DNA of 10,618 nt from Methanobacteriota archaeon (GTDB taxonomy: Archaea; Halobacteriota; Methanosarcinia; Methanosarcinales; Methanoperedenaceae), in NCBI GenBank assembly GCA_018899795.1, contig JAHIHJ010000344.1, forward strand, positions 1-10,618. The letters run 5' to 3'. The position numbers and the translations under genes are program-made. Under the pieces are notes generated by a model. The model was not told the origin of the DNA. It searched no databases and was given only the letters and a program-made list of their open reading frames with translations. Positions 5,526 to 10,618 of this stretch are shown in pieces; position 1 is the stretch's first letter; each line of letters opens with the position of its first letter.

Positions 5526-7067
5526 ATGAATGATGGAAAGTACGAATTAAGCTGTAATCTCAATTTCAGGAACCCGGTAGCTCCACTTAAGTCCAGGATC
5601 ATCCTTGTCGGGACAGCCCATGTCTCGGACAAGAGCGTGGCAGAAGTAAAAGCGGTGATCGAAAGAGAAAAACCGGATATAGTTGCTGTTGAACTGGACA
5701 GGGCAAGGTACAGGGCTCTGAAAGGGGAAGACGAGGTCAAGGATATCAACATCAGGGAGATGCTAAGCGGGGGAAAATTCTACCAGTTCTTACTGCACAT
5801 GCTTCTTGCTTACATCCAGAAAAAAATTGGTGCTGATACAGGGGTCAAACCCGGAGCTGAGATGCTTTCAGCCATCCAGCTTGCCGAAAGCTCTGGCGCG
5901 CGGGTCGCACTTATTGACAGGGATATCCAGATAACCCTGGGGCGTTTCTGGAACCTCATGTCTTTTTTTGAGAAACTGAAGCTTTTTGGTTCTCTTGTAG
6001 GTGCAACAATGGGTTTTGGCACCAAGGATATAGATATCGATACAGTGACTGATGAGGACGTGGTCACACAATTGATAGGTGAGTTGAGGAAGTTAGCCCC
6101 GAGTGCTGCTTCGGTCCTGCTGGACGAGAGGAACGCCATAATGGCTAAAAACCTTATTGATCTCTCAAAAGATGGGACTGTTGTGGCTGTTATCGGGGCA
6201 GGACACAGGGGAGGCATCCAGAAGTATCTTAATGACCCCGACTCCATCCCCCCAATAGAAGAAATGATGACGCTGCCGAAGAAGAGGTTTAGCTGGTTGA
6301 AGGCGATCCTATTCGCTTTGTTCGCGATGGTCATTGGAATGCTCGCCCTTCTTGTGTTCTCTGGAGGCATTTCACTCACGACACTCCTGACAGCGCTGTT
6401 ATTCCTGTTCATAGCACAGGGGATACTGTCTGCATTAGGAGTTCTGGCGGTCAGAGGTCATCCTGTATCTGCCTTAACTGCTCTGGGTCTTGCATGGTTC
6501 GGTTTCCTGCATCCCCTGTTGAGCGTGGGTATATTCGCAGGGATGGTTGAGGCGCATTTTCGCCCTCCCACAGCCGATGATTTCAAGAAGATCTTGAAAG
6601 ATGAATACCTGTTCAACTGGAATGAGATCCCTGGAAAGGACAGCGGCAGGGTGATAGAAATCCTAAAGAAAGAGCACAATGCTGAATGGCTTGATAATGC
6701 AAATTTTGAGAAGATCGATGATGGTAAGACTATTCGTGTCTCTGCGGGCAGCAAACAGGCATTTTTTAAGATGAATGAAAATAAGGGAACCGTTAAACTG
6801 TCGATCGATAACGGAAAGGCATTTGAATTAATTGTGGAAGAGGAAAAGGGCAAATTGAATGTATACAAGCCCCAGACAATGACAGGTATGATGGACAATA
6901 AGCTCTTTCGCATCGTACTCGTGGCAGGCCTTGCTAATCTGGGGAGCATGCTCGGCACTTTCGTGGCTATACCTTTATTAGTGGCTTACCTGGGCATCGA
7001 TAATCCTCTCTATATCCTGAAGACAGCACTGGATACAGGGATCAGCGCATTAATGAATATTATATAA
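5526..7067 (+). CDS. TraB/PrgY (GumN-related) family polytopic membrane protein with an extra internal domain
   Basis: A 513-residue protein. The N-terminal TraB domain (about 22-237) carries the family motifs 'ILVGTAHVS' (26-34), 'VAVELDRARY' (53-62), a central helical part with 'EMLSAIQLAESSGARVALIDRDI', and 'AVIGAGHRGGI' (221-231). The histidines and acidic residues in these motifs are proposed metalloprotease-like active-site residues in this clan. Enterococcal relatives (TraB, PrgY) reduce pheromone activity at the membrane; the archaeal role is unknown. Hydrophobic helices follow at about 258-278, 283-308, 313-345 and 460-510. Between the last two groups lies an unusually long soluble stretch (about 357-449), annotated separately. 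The gene starts 1 bp after the S2P stop, which suggests joint action in membrane protein turnover; that is inference. Confidence 0.88.
   Translation: MNDGKYELSCNLNFRNPVAPLKSRIILVGTAHVSDKSVAEVKAVIEREKPDIVAVELDRARYRALKGEDEVKDINIREMLSGGKFYQFLLHMLLAYIQKKIGADTGVKPGAEMLSAIQLAESSGARVALIDRDIQITLGRFWNLMSFFEKLKLFGSLVGATMGFGTKDIDIDTVTDEDVVTQLIGELRKLAPSAASVLLDERNAIMAKNLIDLSKDGTVVAVIGAGHRGGIQKYLNDPDSIPPIEEMMTLPKKRFSWLKAILFALFAMVIGMLALLVFSGGISLTTLLTALLFLFIAQGILSALGVLAVRGHPVSALTALGLAWFGFLHPLLSVGIFAGMVEAHFRPPTADDFKKILKDEYLFNWNEIPGKDSGRVIEILKKEHNAEWLDNANFEKIDDGKTIRVSAGSKQAFFKMNENKGTVKLSIDNGKAFELIVEEEKGKLNVYKPQTMTGMMDNKLFRIVLVAGLANLGSMLGTFVAIPLLVAYLGIDNPLYILKTALDTGISALMNII
6594..6872 (+). other. Apparent inserted soluble domain within the TraB-family protein
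   Basis: Residues about 357-449 of the TraB-family protein form a hydrophilic module between membrane segments. In archaeal relatives I remember, 'RPP...DF' is followed after a short linker by the 'R..LV...ANLGS..GT' helix. Here about 90 residues intervene: 'FNWNEIPGKDSGRVIEILKK', then 'NANFEKIDDGKTIRVS', then beta-like 'VKLSIDNGKAFELIVEEEKG', closing with 'KLNVY'. The opening 'W.EIPG.DSGR.IE.LK', the middle 'EKIDDGKTI' and the close 'GKLN(V/I)Y' recall a small module I have seen appended to unrelated proteins in Methanosarcinales/ANME genomes. The boundaries and the recurrence are from memory, not measured. Confidence 0.55.
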
Positions 7068-7103
7068 GATATTTGATGCTTTCTAACAAAATACAGGTAG
7101 TAA

Positions 7104-7778
7104 TTATTTCCCGATCACAGTCCCCTTATGCTTTCCATTCACTGCATCGACTATGCTCTGCGGATCTTCCCCGTTCAGCACAATCGTCTTTATGTTGCTG
7201 CGCTCAATGATCTTTGCGGCAAGTAGATCGACTGGCGAATTCGCCCCTGCCACCATCTCTGTTTTCATCACGATCTCGATAAGCTGATGCGGGGTCATTG
7301 AGTCGAATTTCTTTGCATCCCTGTTCTTTTTCGGGTCGCTGGTATATACGCCATCGATAGCCGTGGCATTGATGAGCAGTTCGGCGCCGATGTATTCTGC
7401 AAGCACTGCGGAAACCGCATCCGTGGTCTGCCCCGGCGTCACTCCGCCCATGACCACTATTTTACCTGTAAAGCTTGCGTTCTTTGCTTCCTTATAATCC
7501 CTTGGAGGCTCATAGTACGCATCGTCGCCCAGCGCGGCGATAAGGAGCCTGGCGTTCAGGCGCGTGAGCTCTATCCCGATCAGATCACATGTCGCCTCGT
7601 CCGCACCCAGTTCCCTTGCCACCCCGATATAATCGCGCGCAGCTTTTCCGCCACCGGTCACGATGAATACAACATTCTTTTGTGAGATGTCCTTTAATGC
7701 AGCAGCATAACTTCTGAACTTTTCCGGGCTCAACGCGCGCGCAAGCACGGAGCCGCCTACCGAAACAACGATTTTCAT
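7104..7778 (-). CDS. pyrH: UMP kinase, archaeal type
   Basis: Cytosolic enzyme converting UMP and ATP to UDP and ADP in pyrimidine nucleotide synthesis. It belongs to the amino-acid-kinase fold. At 224 residues it is typical for archaeal UMP kinases, which are shorter than bacterial ones. Visible motifs are the N-terminal glycine loop 'VSVGGSVLA' (5-13), 'VTGGGKAARDYI' (40-51), 'DLIGIELTRLNARLL' (65-79), the UMP-binding 'GGVTPGQTTDAVSAVLAE' (111-128), the nucleotide-binding 'NATAIDGVYTSDPKK' (137-151) and the terminal 'GTVIG'. It is convergent with traB (36 bp between stops) and 64 bp downstream of the BofA-family gene on the same strand. GTGAT abuts the ATG directly, too close for a normal ribosome binding site; a TATA-like palindrome about 26 bp upstream suggests its own, possibly leaderless, transcript. 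Confidence 0.95.
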   Translation of the reverse strand: MKIVVSVGGSVLARALSPEKFRSYAAALKDISQKNVVFIVTGGGKAARDYIGVARELGADEATCDLIGIELTRLNARLLIAALGDDAYYEPPRDYKEAKNASFTGKIVVMGGVTPGQTTDAVSAVLAEYIGAELLINATAIDGVYTSDPKKNRDAKKFDSMTPHQLIEIVMKTEMVAGANSPVDLLAAKIIERSNIKTIVLNGEDPQSIVDAVNGKHKGTVIGK

Positions 7779-7798
7779 ATCACTTAGTTACGCGCTAT

Positions 7799-7810
7799 GA
7801 TAATATTATC
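7799..7810 (-). promoter_or_regulatory. Candidate TATA box of pyrH
   Basis: GATAATATTATC is a perfect 12-bp palindrome centred about 26 bp before the pyrH ATG at 7778. This is the right distance for an archaeal TATA box driving a leaderless transcript. It lies in the 64-bp gap after the BofA-family gene, so pyrH may have its own promoter in addition to any read-through. Confidence 0.42.
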
Positions 7811-7842
7811 TTTCTTATAGTCCCTGCATTAAAGTACAATGA

Positions 7843-8091
7843 TCATAAGAAAGCAATATTGAGTACATTGAGCAATATCACAAGTAAGGCTCCTGGTATC
7901 CCGCCAAGCGCGCACACCAGAAGCGCCATGGGTTCATAAGGAATGCCAAGATTAAAAACAACATTGCCCGCTGCAAGAAGGATCAGACCCATGATGGTAT
8001 TCACGATCAGATACTTTGCAGTTTTCAGAACATAATATACTGCGATCACAGCAAGTACTGCCAGGAACAGGATTATTGGTTCGATTGCCAT
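7843..8091 (-). CDS. BofA-family (pro-sigma-K processing inhibitor-like) small membrane protein
   Basis: An 82-residue, almost wholly hydrophobic protein with about three membrane segments (roughly 5-23, 28-50 and 56-82). The hallmarks of the BofA family are visible: 'AKYLIVNTIMGLILLAAGN' (25-43), with its asparagine and glycines, and the glycine-rich end 'ALGGIPGALLVILLNVL' (61-77). In Bacillus, BofA keeps the M50B protease SpoIVFB inactive until signalled; the role of archaeal members is unknown. An M50B-CBS protease of the SpoIVFB type is encoded about 2.3 kb away. The gene is divergent from hdrC and upstream of pyrH on the same strand. The family call is from recognised sequence; the functional link is inference. 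Confidence 0.8.
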   Translation of the reverse strand: MAIEPIILFLAVLAVIAVYYVLKTAKYLIVNTIMGLILLAAGNVVFNLGIPYEPMALLVCALGGIPGALLVILLNVLNIAFL

Positions 8092-8113
8092 AAGCTATTG
8101 TTGGGATGTCCCA

Positions 8114-8123
8114 CTTTATTAAA
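8114..8123 (-). promoter_or_regulatory. Candidate TATA box of the BofA-family gene
   Basis: On the reverse strand TTTAATAAAG is centred about 27 bp before the ATG at 8091, which would start transcription at or next to the ATG. No Shine-Dalgarno is evident (the bases before the ATG read CAATAGCTT), which fits leaderless translation. Confidence 0.42.
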
Positions 8124-8156
8124 CATTTCGGTCGAATAGCGGTTTGTAAAATGTTT
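8121..8156. repeat. 8-bp inverted repeat between the BofA-family gene and hdrC
   Basis: AAACATTT (8121-8128) and AAATGTTT (8149-8156) are perfect reverse complements 20 bp apart. The left arm touches the BofA-family TATA-like box. A smaller repeat, GTAGA...TCTAC (8158-8173), follows. They might be regulator sites, but AT-rich sequence produces such pairs readily. Confidence 0.22.
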
Positions 8157-8234
8157 GTAGAATTACAGTCTACGATTATTTTTTATGAAAAGACATCATT
8201 ATTAGCTAATATAGTGGGTTTAATCACTCCAGTG

Positions 8235-8248
8235 CTCAAATATTTGAG
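8235..8248. promoter_or_regulatory. 14-bp perfect palindrome just upstream of the hdrC TATA box, possible operator
   Basis: CTCAAATATTTGAG is a perfect palindrome ending 8 bp before the TATA box of the hdrCBA operon, where archaeal activators or repressors commonly bind next to the BRE/TATA element. It is the longest exact palindrome I noticed in the window. No regulator gene is present nearby, so the factor is unknown. Confidence 0.42.
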
Positions 8249-8256
8249 TGTCAGGA

Positions 8257-8267
8257 ATATTTAAATA
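8257..8267 (+). promoter_or_regulatory. TATA box of the hdrCBA operon
   Basis: ATATTTAAATA is centred near 8262, predicting a transcript start near 8287-8289. This leaves a leader of about 19 nt that still contains a GTGAT ribosome binding site before ATG 8307. The arrangement is self-consistent. It is the only strong TATA-like word at a suitable distance before hdrC. Confidence 0.6.
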
Positions 8268-8297
8268 CCATAAAATCTTCATTGCCCTTCCCCCAGC

Positions 8298-8302
8298 GTG
8301 AT
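8298..8302 (+). promoter_or_regulatory. Ribosome binding site of hdrC, deciding the start codon
   Basis: GTGAT matches the archaeal Shine-Dalgarno core and lies 4 bases before ATG 8307. The same bases could be read as an in-frame GTG start at 8298, but that GTG has no ribosome binding site of its own (upstream is a run of C), so ATG 8307 is preferred. Confidence 0.5.
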
Positions 8303-8306
8303 AAGT

Positions 8307-8873
8307 ATGCAGAAAGAGAACATAGTTCCAGAGTCAAGAGACAATGCTTTTAGAGACCTCATCATAAAAACACCCGGAGGCAGGAATATCCCCACATGCA
8401 TGCAGTGCGGGATATGCGCAGGCTCATGCCCTGTCAGCCATGAGATGGACTACACGCCGCGGGAGCTTGTGAGGATGATACAGCTAGGTCTCAAGAAGGA
8501 AGTGCTGAGCAGCAATACGATATGGATATGCACGACCTGTTTTTCATGTTCTGTTCGCTGCCCGAGGGGGATATATCCCACAGAGCTTATGGAGACGCTA
8601 AAGCCCATAGCCATGTCAGAAGGCATAAAGAACAGGAACGCAAAATTCGATACAGTGTTCGCAGATGTTGTCAGGAAAACAGGCAGGGCGTCTGAATTCC
8701 TCCTCATTTCAAAATACAGCGTTTCCGAGCCTGGAATGATAAAGCAGGCGCCATTCGGTCTTGCTCTCATGGCGAAAGGAAAATTGCCGTTGTCTATTGA
8801 TAAAATGGAAGATGCACGCGAACTGGAAGCTATTTTCAAAAAAGAAAATGAAGGGCAGGAGGTAGAAAAATGA
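8307..8873 (+). CDS. hdrC: Heterodisulfide reductase subunit C (HdrC), iron-sulfur electron carrier
   Basis: A 188-residue cytosolic subunit that carries electrons between HdrA and HdrB. Two [4Fe-4S] motifs are complete: Cys31-x2-Cys34-x2-Cys37-x3-Cys41-Pro ('CMQCGICAGSCP') and Cys75-x2-Cys78-x2-Cys81-x3-Cys85-Pro ('CTTCFSCSVRCP'). 'YTPRELVRMIQLG' between them and 'YPTELMETLKPIA' after the second are HdrC signatures. The ATG at 8307 is chosen over GTG 8298 because GTGAT forms a ribosome binding site. It is first in hdrC-hdrB-hdrA, behind a TATA box and a palindromic operator candidate. Its stop overlaps the hdrB start (ATGA). There is no membrane helix, so this is the soluble HdrABC type, not HdrDE. 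Confidence 0.95.
   Translation: MQKENIVPESRDNAFRDLIIKTPGGRNIPTCMQCGICAGSCPVSHEMDYTPRELVRMIQLGLKKEVLSSNTIWICTTCFSCSVRCPRGIYPTELMETLKPIAMSEGIKNRNAKFDTVFADVVRKTGRASEFLLISKYSVSEPGMIKQAPFGLALMAKGKLPLSIDKMEDARELEAIFKKENEGQEVEK
8858..8863 (+). promoter_or_regulatory. Ribosome binding site of hdrB
   Basis: GGAGGT lies within the end of hdrC, 6 bases before the hdrB ATG at 8870. With the ATGA start/stop overlap it gives tight HdrC-HdrB coupling. Confidence 0.65.
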
Positions 8874-9712
8874 AATATTCCTATTATCCCGGATGCGCGC
8901 AGCACGGCACTGCAGTGGATTACCGTATGTCAGTTGAGACGGTATTCAGGCGTCTTGGCATTGAGCTTGAAGAAATAAAGAACTGGAACTGCTGCGGCGC
9001 TCTCCATGTGGACGACATGACAACAAGGGTCGCGCTGTCGGCAAGGACCCTGGCGGCGGGAAACGGTCTTGATGTCGCCACCCCGTGCAACCTCTGCTAC
9101 TCGAACCTTATGCGCGCGAACACCGCGCTTGAAGATACCATCCTCAAAAACAGGGTCAATGGAGCGCTTGCAACGAAATACGATGGAGGCGCGAAACCGA
9201 AGCATCTTCTTGAAGTGATAGTCAAAGACATGGGTTTGCCAAAACTGGCTGAACATGTAAAACATCAACTCAAGATAAAAGCAGTGCCCTATTACGGCTG
9301 CCTCCTCACTCGCCCTGAGAATAAGTTCGACAGTCCTGAGAACCCGAAATCCCTCGATAACCTGATTTCAGCACTTGGAGCTGAACCCGTGAAGTACTAT
9401 TACAAGACAAAATGCTGCGGCGGACCGATACTGATAACCAATGAAGACCTGGCTCTGGAACTTGCGAAAGACCTGCTTGTGATGGCAAAAGAGACGGGCG
9501 CTGACTGCATGGTGGTGACATGCCCAATGTGTCACCTGCAGCTTGATGCAAAACAGAAAGCGGTAGAGGCAAAATTCAACATAAAGATCGATATGCCGAT
9601 CATCTATTTCACACAACTCATTGGTCTTGCCATGGGTATTGCTCCAAAAGAGCTTGGATTGAATAAGCATCTTGTCCCGACTGATAAATTCATATCGAAG
9701 GCAGGGAGGTAA
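8870..9712 (+). CDS. hdrB: Heterodisulfide reductase subunit B (HdrB), catalytic CCG-domain subunit
   Basis: The 280-residue subunit that reduces the CoM-S-S-CoB heterodisulfide using two non-cubane [4Fe-4S] clusters. Both cysteine-rich CCG motifs are complete. The N-terminal set is Cys9, Cys41-Cys42 ('NCCGALH') and Cys73-x2-Cys76. The C-terminal set is Cys144, Cys182-Cys183 ('KCCGGP') and Cys218-x2-Cys221 ('CPMCH'). The start 'YYPGC' and the 'IIYFTQLIGLAMG' near the end are typical of HdrB. All ligands are present, so this subunit looks functional, which bears on the question raised by the amber codon in hdrA. It overlaps hdrC by 4 bases and ends 1 bp before the hdrA ATG. In methane-oxidising archaea the complex may run in reverse, oxidising CoM-SH and CoB-SH. 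Confidence 0.96.
   Translation: MKYSYYPGCAQHGTAVDYRMSVETVFRRLGIELEEIKNWNCCGALHVDDMTTRVALSARTLAAGNGLDVATPCNLCYSNLMRANTALEDTILKNRVNGALATKYDGGAKPKHLLEVIVKDMGLPKLAEHVKHQLKIKAVPYYGCLLTRPENKFDSPENPKSLDNLISALGAEPVKYYYKTKCCGGPILITNEDLALELAKDLLVMAKETGADCMVVTCPMCHLQLDAKQKAVEAKFNIKIDMPIIYFTQLIGLAMGIAPKELGLNKHLVPTDKFISKAGR
9705..9710 (+). promoter_or_regulatory. Ribosome binding site of hdrA
   Basis: GGAGGT ends 3 bases before the hdrA ATG at 9714 and overlaps the hdrB TAA stop by one base. It fixes ATG 9714 as the start and shows the gene still has strong initiation signals. Confidence 0.62.
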
Positions 9713-9713
9713 A

Positions 9714-10618
9714 ATGTCTGAGCCCAAAAAAATCGGTGTGTACCTGTGCAGGTGCGGCGGTAACATAAGCGATTCAGTGGACCTCCAGGCTGTGGCTGAG
9801 AGTCTGAAAGGAGAAAACGTAGTTGTCAATATCCAGGACTACCTGTGCAGCAGCGCGGGGCAGGATAAAATAAAAAGCGACATCGAGAAGGGAAAAATTG
9901 ACCGCGTGGTCATCGGTTCATGCTCGCCAAAGTTACATCTTGAAACGTTCAGGAGTATGGCAAAAGATGCAGGTGTCAATCCTAATCTTCTTGAGATAAC
10001 CAACATCAGGGAACAGGCAAGCTGGGTACATGATAAAGATGGAAAGGACAGCGTAAACTCAAAGGTCAAAGGGCTGATAAAAGGCGCGGTCGCCCGCATG
10101 GGTTCCATCGAGCCGCTTGTGCCTCTTGAGAAAAAACTTGTTGACAGGATGCTCGTTGTTGGAGGCGGTATTGCCGGGATCACCACATCACTCGAAATCG
10201 CTGATGACCATGAAGTTATTTTGATCGAAAAACAGCCCTACCTTGGCGGGCATATGATAGGGCTTTCAAAGACATTCCCCACTCTTGATTGCTCGCAGTG
10301 CATACTGACGCCGAAGATGGTGGCTGTACATAATCACCCAGGTATAACCATGCACACGCAGACCGAGGTGGCTGATGTCTCAGGAAGCCCGGGGGATTAC
10401 TCAATTACACTCAAACACAGCCCGCGCTATGTAGACATAGAAAAATGCATTTCCTGCGGCGCATGTACAAAAAAATGCCCTACTGGCGCCATATTCCTGC
10501 CTTTTGCGTAGGCAGTCCCGCAGGCGTACATGATAGACATGTCAAAATGCACGAACTGCGGAGCCTGCGTGAAAATGTGCCCCCGCGATGCAGTGAACCT
10601 TGAAGCAAAGGAAGAGAC
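9714..10618 (+). CDS. hdrA: Heterodisulfide reductase subunit A (HdrA), FAD/iron-sulfur subunit, with in-frame TAG; 3' end beyond window
   Basis: The flavin subunit of soluble HdrABC, where electron bifurcation occurs. From ATG 9714 the N-terminal domain (about 1-140) has its conserved cysteines ('YLCRCGGNISD', 'QDYLCSSAGQ', 'IGSCSPKLH'). An FAD-binding Rossmann motif 'VVGGGIAGI' (148-156), 'EKQPYLGGHM' (172-181) and the HdrA signature 'FPTLDCSQCILTPKM' (188-202) follow. The first ferredoxin motif is 'CISCGACTKKCP' (Cys245, 248, 251, 255). Codon 266 is TAG. The same frame continues 'AVPQAYMIDMSKC' and a second complete motif 'CTNCGACVKMCP' (Cys279, 282, 285, 289) to the window end. The segment between the two motifs is also shorter than in HdrA proteins I recall. 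If TAG is read as stop, a 265-residue protein lacking the second cluster and the C-terminal half would result. It could be read-through, pseudogenised, or mis-sequenced. Its start and codon usage look normal. Confidence 0.86.
10509..10511 (+). other. In-frame amber (TAG) codon inside hdrA
   Basis: TAG occurs at codon 266. HdrA proteins I recall have Gln here, in 'PFPQAVP'; this gene reads 'PFA-TAG-AVP'. A single C-to-T change in CAG would create it. Homology resumes immediately in the same frame, so no frameshift is involved. Confidence 0.85.

Noticed and set aside
5810..6412. 200-residue open frame antisense to traB
   Set aside because: It lies entirely opposite a well-supported gene, and its serine/isoleucine-rich translation has no recognisable motif. 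The same applies to 6458-6958.
7068..7103. Bidirectional terminator between traB and pyrH
   Set aside because: The 36-bp convergent gap has no clear hairpin and no long T tract on either strand.
10509..10511. TAG as the genuine end of a short HdrA-like protein
   Set aside because: The frame continues with HdrA-typical sequence and a full ferredoxin motif directly after it, so homology extends past the codon. A natural C-terminus here is unlikely, though a truncated product remains possible if the codon is read as stop.
9714..10618. Selenocysteine-containing HdrA, as known in some methanogens
   Set aside because: The in-frame codon is TAG, not TGA. It stands at a position normally Gln, not Cys, and all expected cysteines are encoded as Cys.
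1..10618. CRISPR arrays, tRNA or rRNA genes, insertion sequences
   Set aside because: No regularly spaced direct repeats, no cloverleaf-like tRNA sequence and no transposase motif were seen. Gaps between genes are all under about 220 bp.

Overview
The window looks like chromosomal DNA of a euryarchaeon, most likely a member of the Methanosarcinales and plausibly a Candidatus Methanoperedens (ANME-2d) relative. The evidence is archaeal ribosomal proteins S24e and S27ae, an archaeal membrane-anchored LonB, an archaeal-type UMP kinase, TATA-box promoters, archaeal GTGATC-type ribosome binding sites and a soluble heterodisulfide reductase operon (hdrCBA). The genus is inferred from remembered protein style, not from a database search.

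Layout. Bases 1-410 (+) hold the end of rps24e and a complete 49-residue rps27ae. Bases 432-1012 are a toxin-antitoxin graveyard: an intact antitoxin-like gene, a MazF/PemK toxin broken by an internal deletion with frameshift, and a short reverse-strand scrap resembling a Phd/YefM antitoxin. Bases 1015-4261 (-) carry a lonB-tldD operon, two proteases 7 bp apart. A 171-bp AT-rich divergent region separates it from a forward pair (4433-7067): an M50B site-2 protease with two CBS domains and a TraB/PrgY-family membrane protein, 1 bp apart. The TraB protein carries an apparent extra domain of about 90 residues inside its C-terminal membrane region. Convergent to this pair are pyrH (UMP kinase) and, upstream of it, a BofA-family small membrane protein. 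A 200-bp divergent region with a 14-bp perfect palindrome and a strong TATA box precedes hdrC-hdrB-hdrA, which runs off the right edge.

How the genes fit together. Four neighbouring genes (LonB, TldD, S2P-CBS, TraB-like) concern proteolysis or membrane quality control. A BofA homologue lies close by; in Bacillus BofA restrains SpoIVFB, an M50B-CBS protease of the same architecture as the one here. HdrC passes electrons between HdrA (flavin, bifurcation site) and HdrB (two CCG motifs, CoM-S-S-CoB site).

The most striking observation is that hdrA contains an in-frame TAG at 10509-10511. The same frame continues beyond it with typical HdrA sequence and a complete second ferredoxin motif, so the TAG is not the natural end. 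It could be a decoded amber codon (for example pyrrolysine), a nonsense mutation or a sequence error. None of the 11 other unbroken reading frames whose stop is in the window uses TAG.
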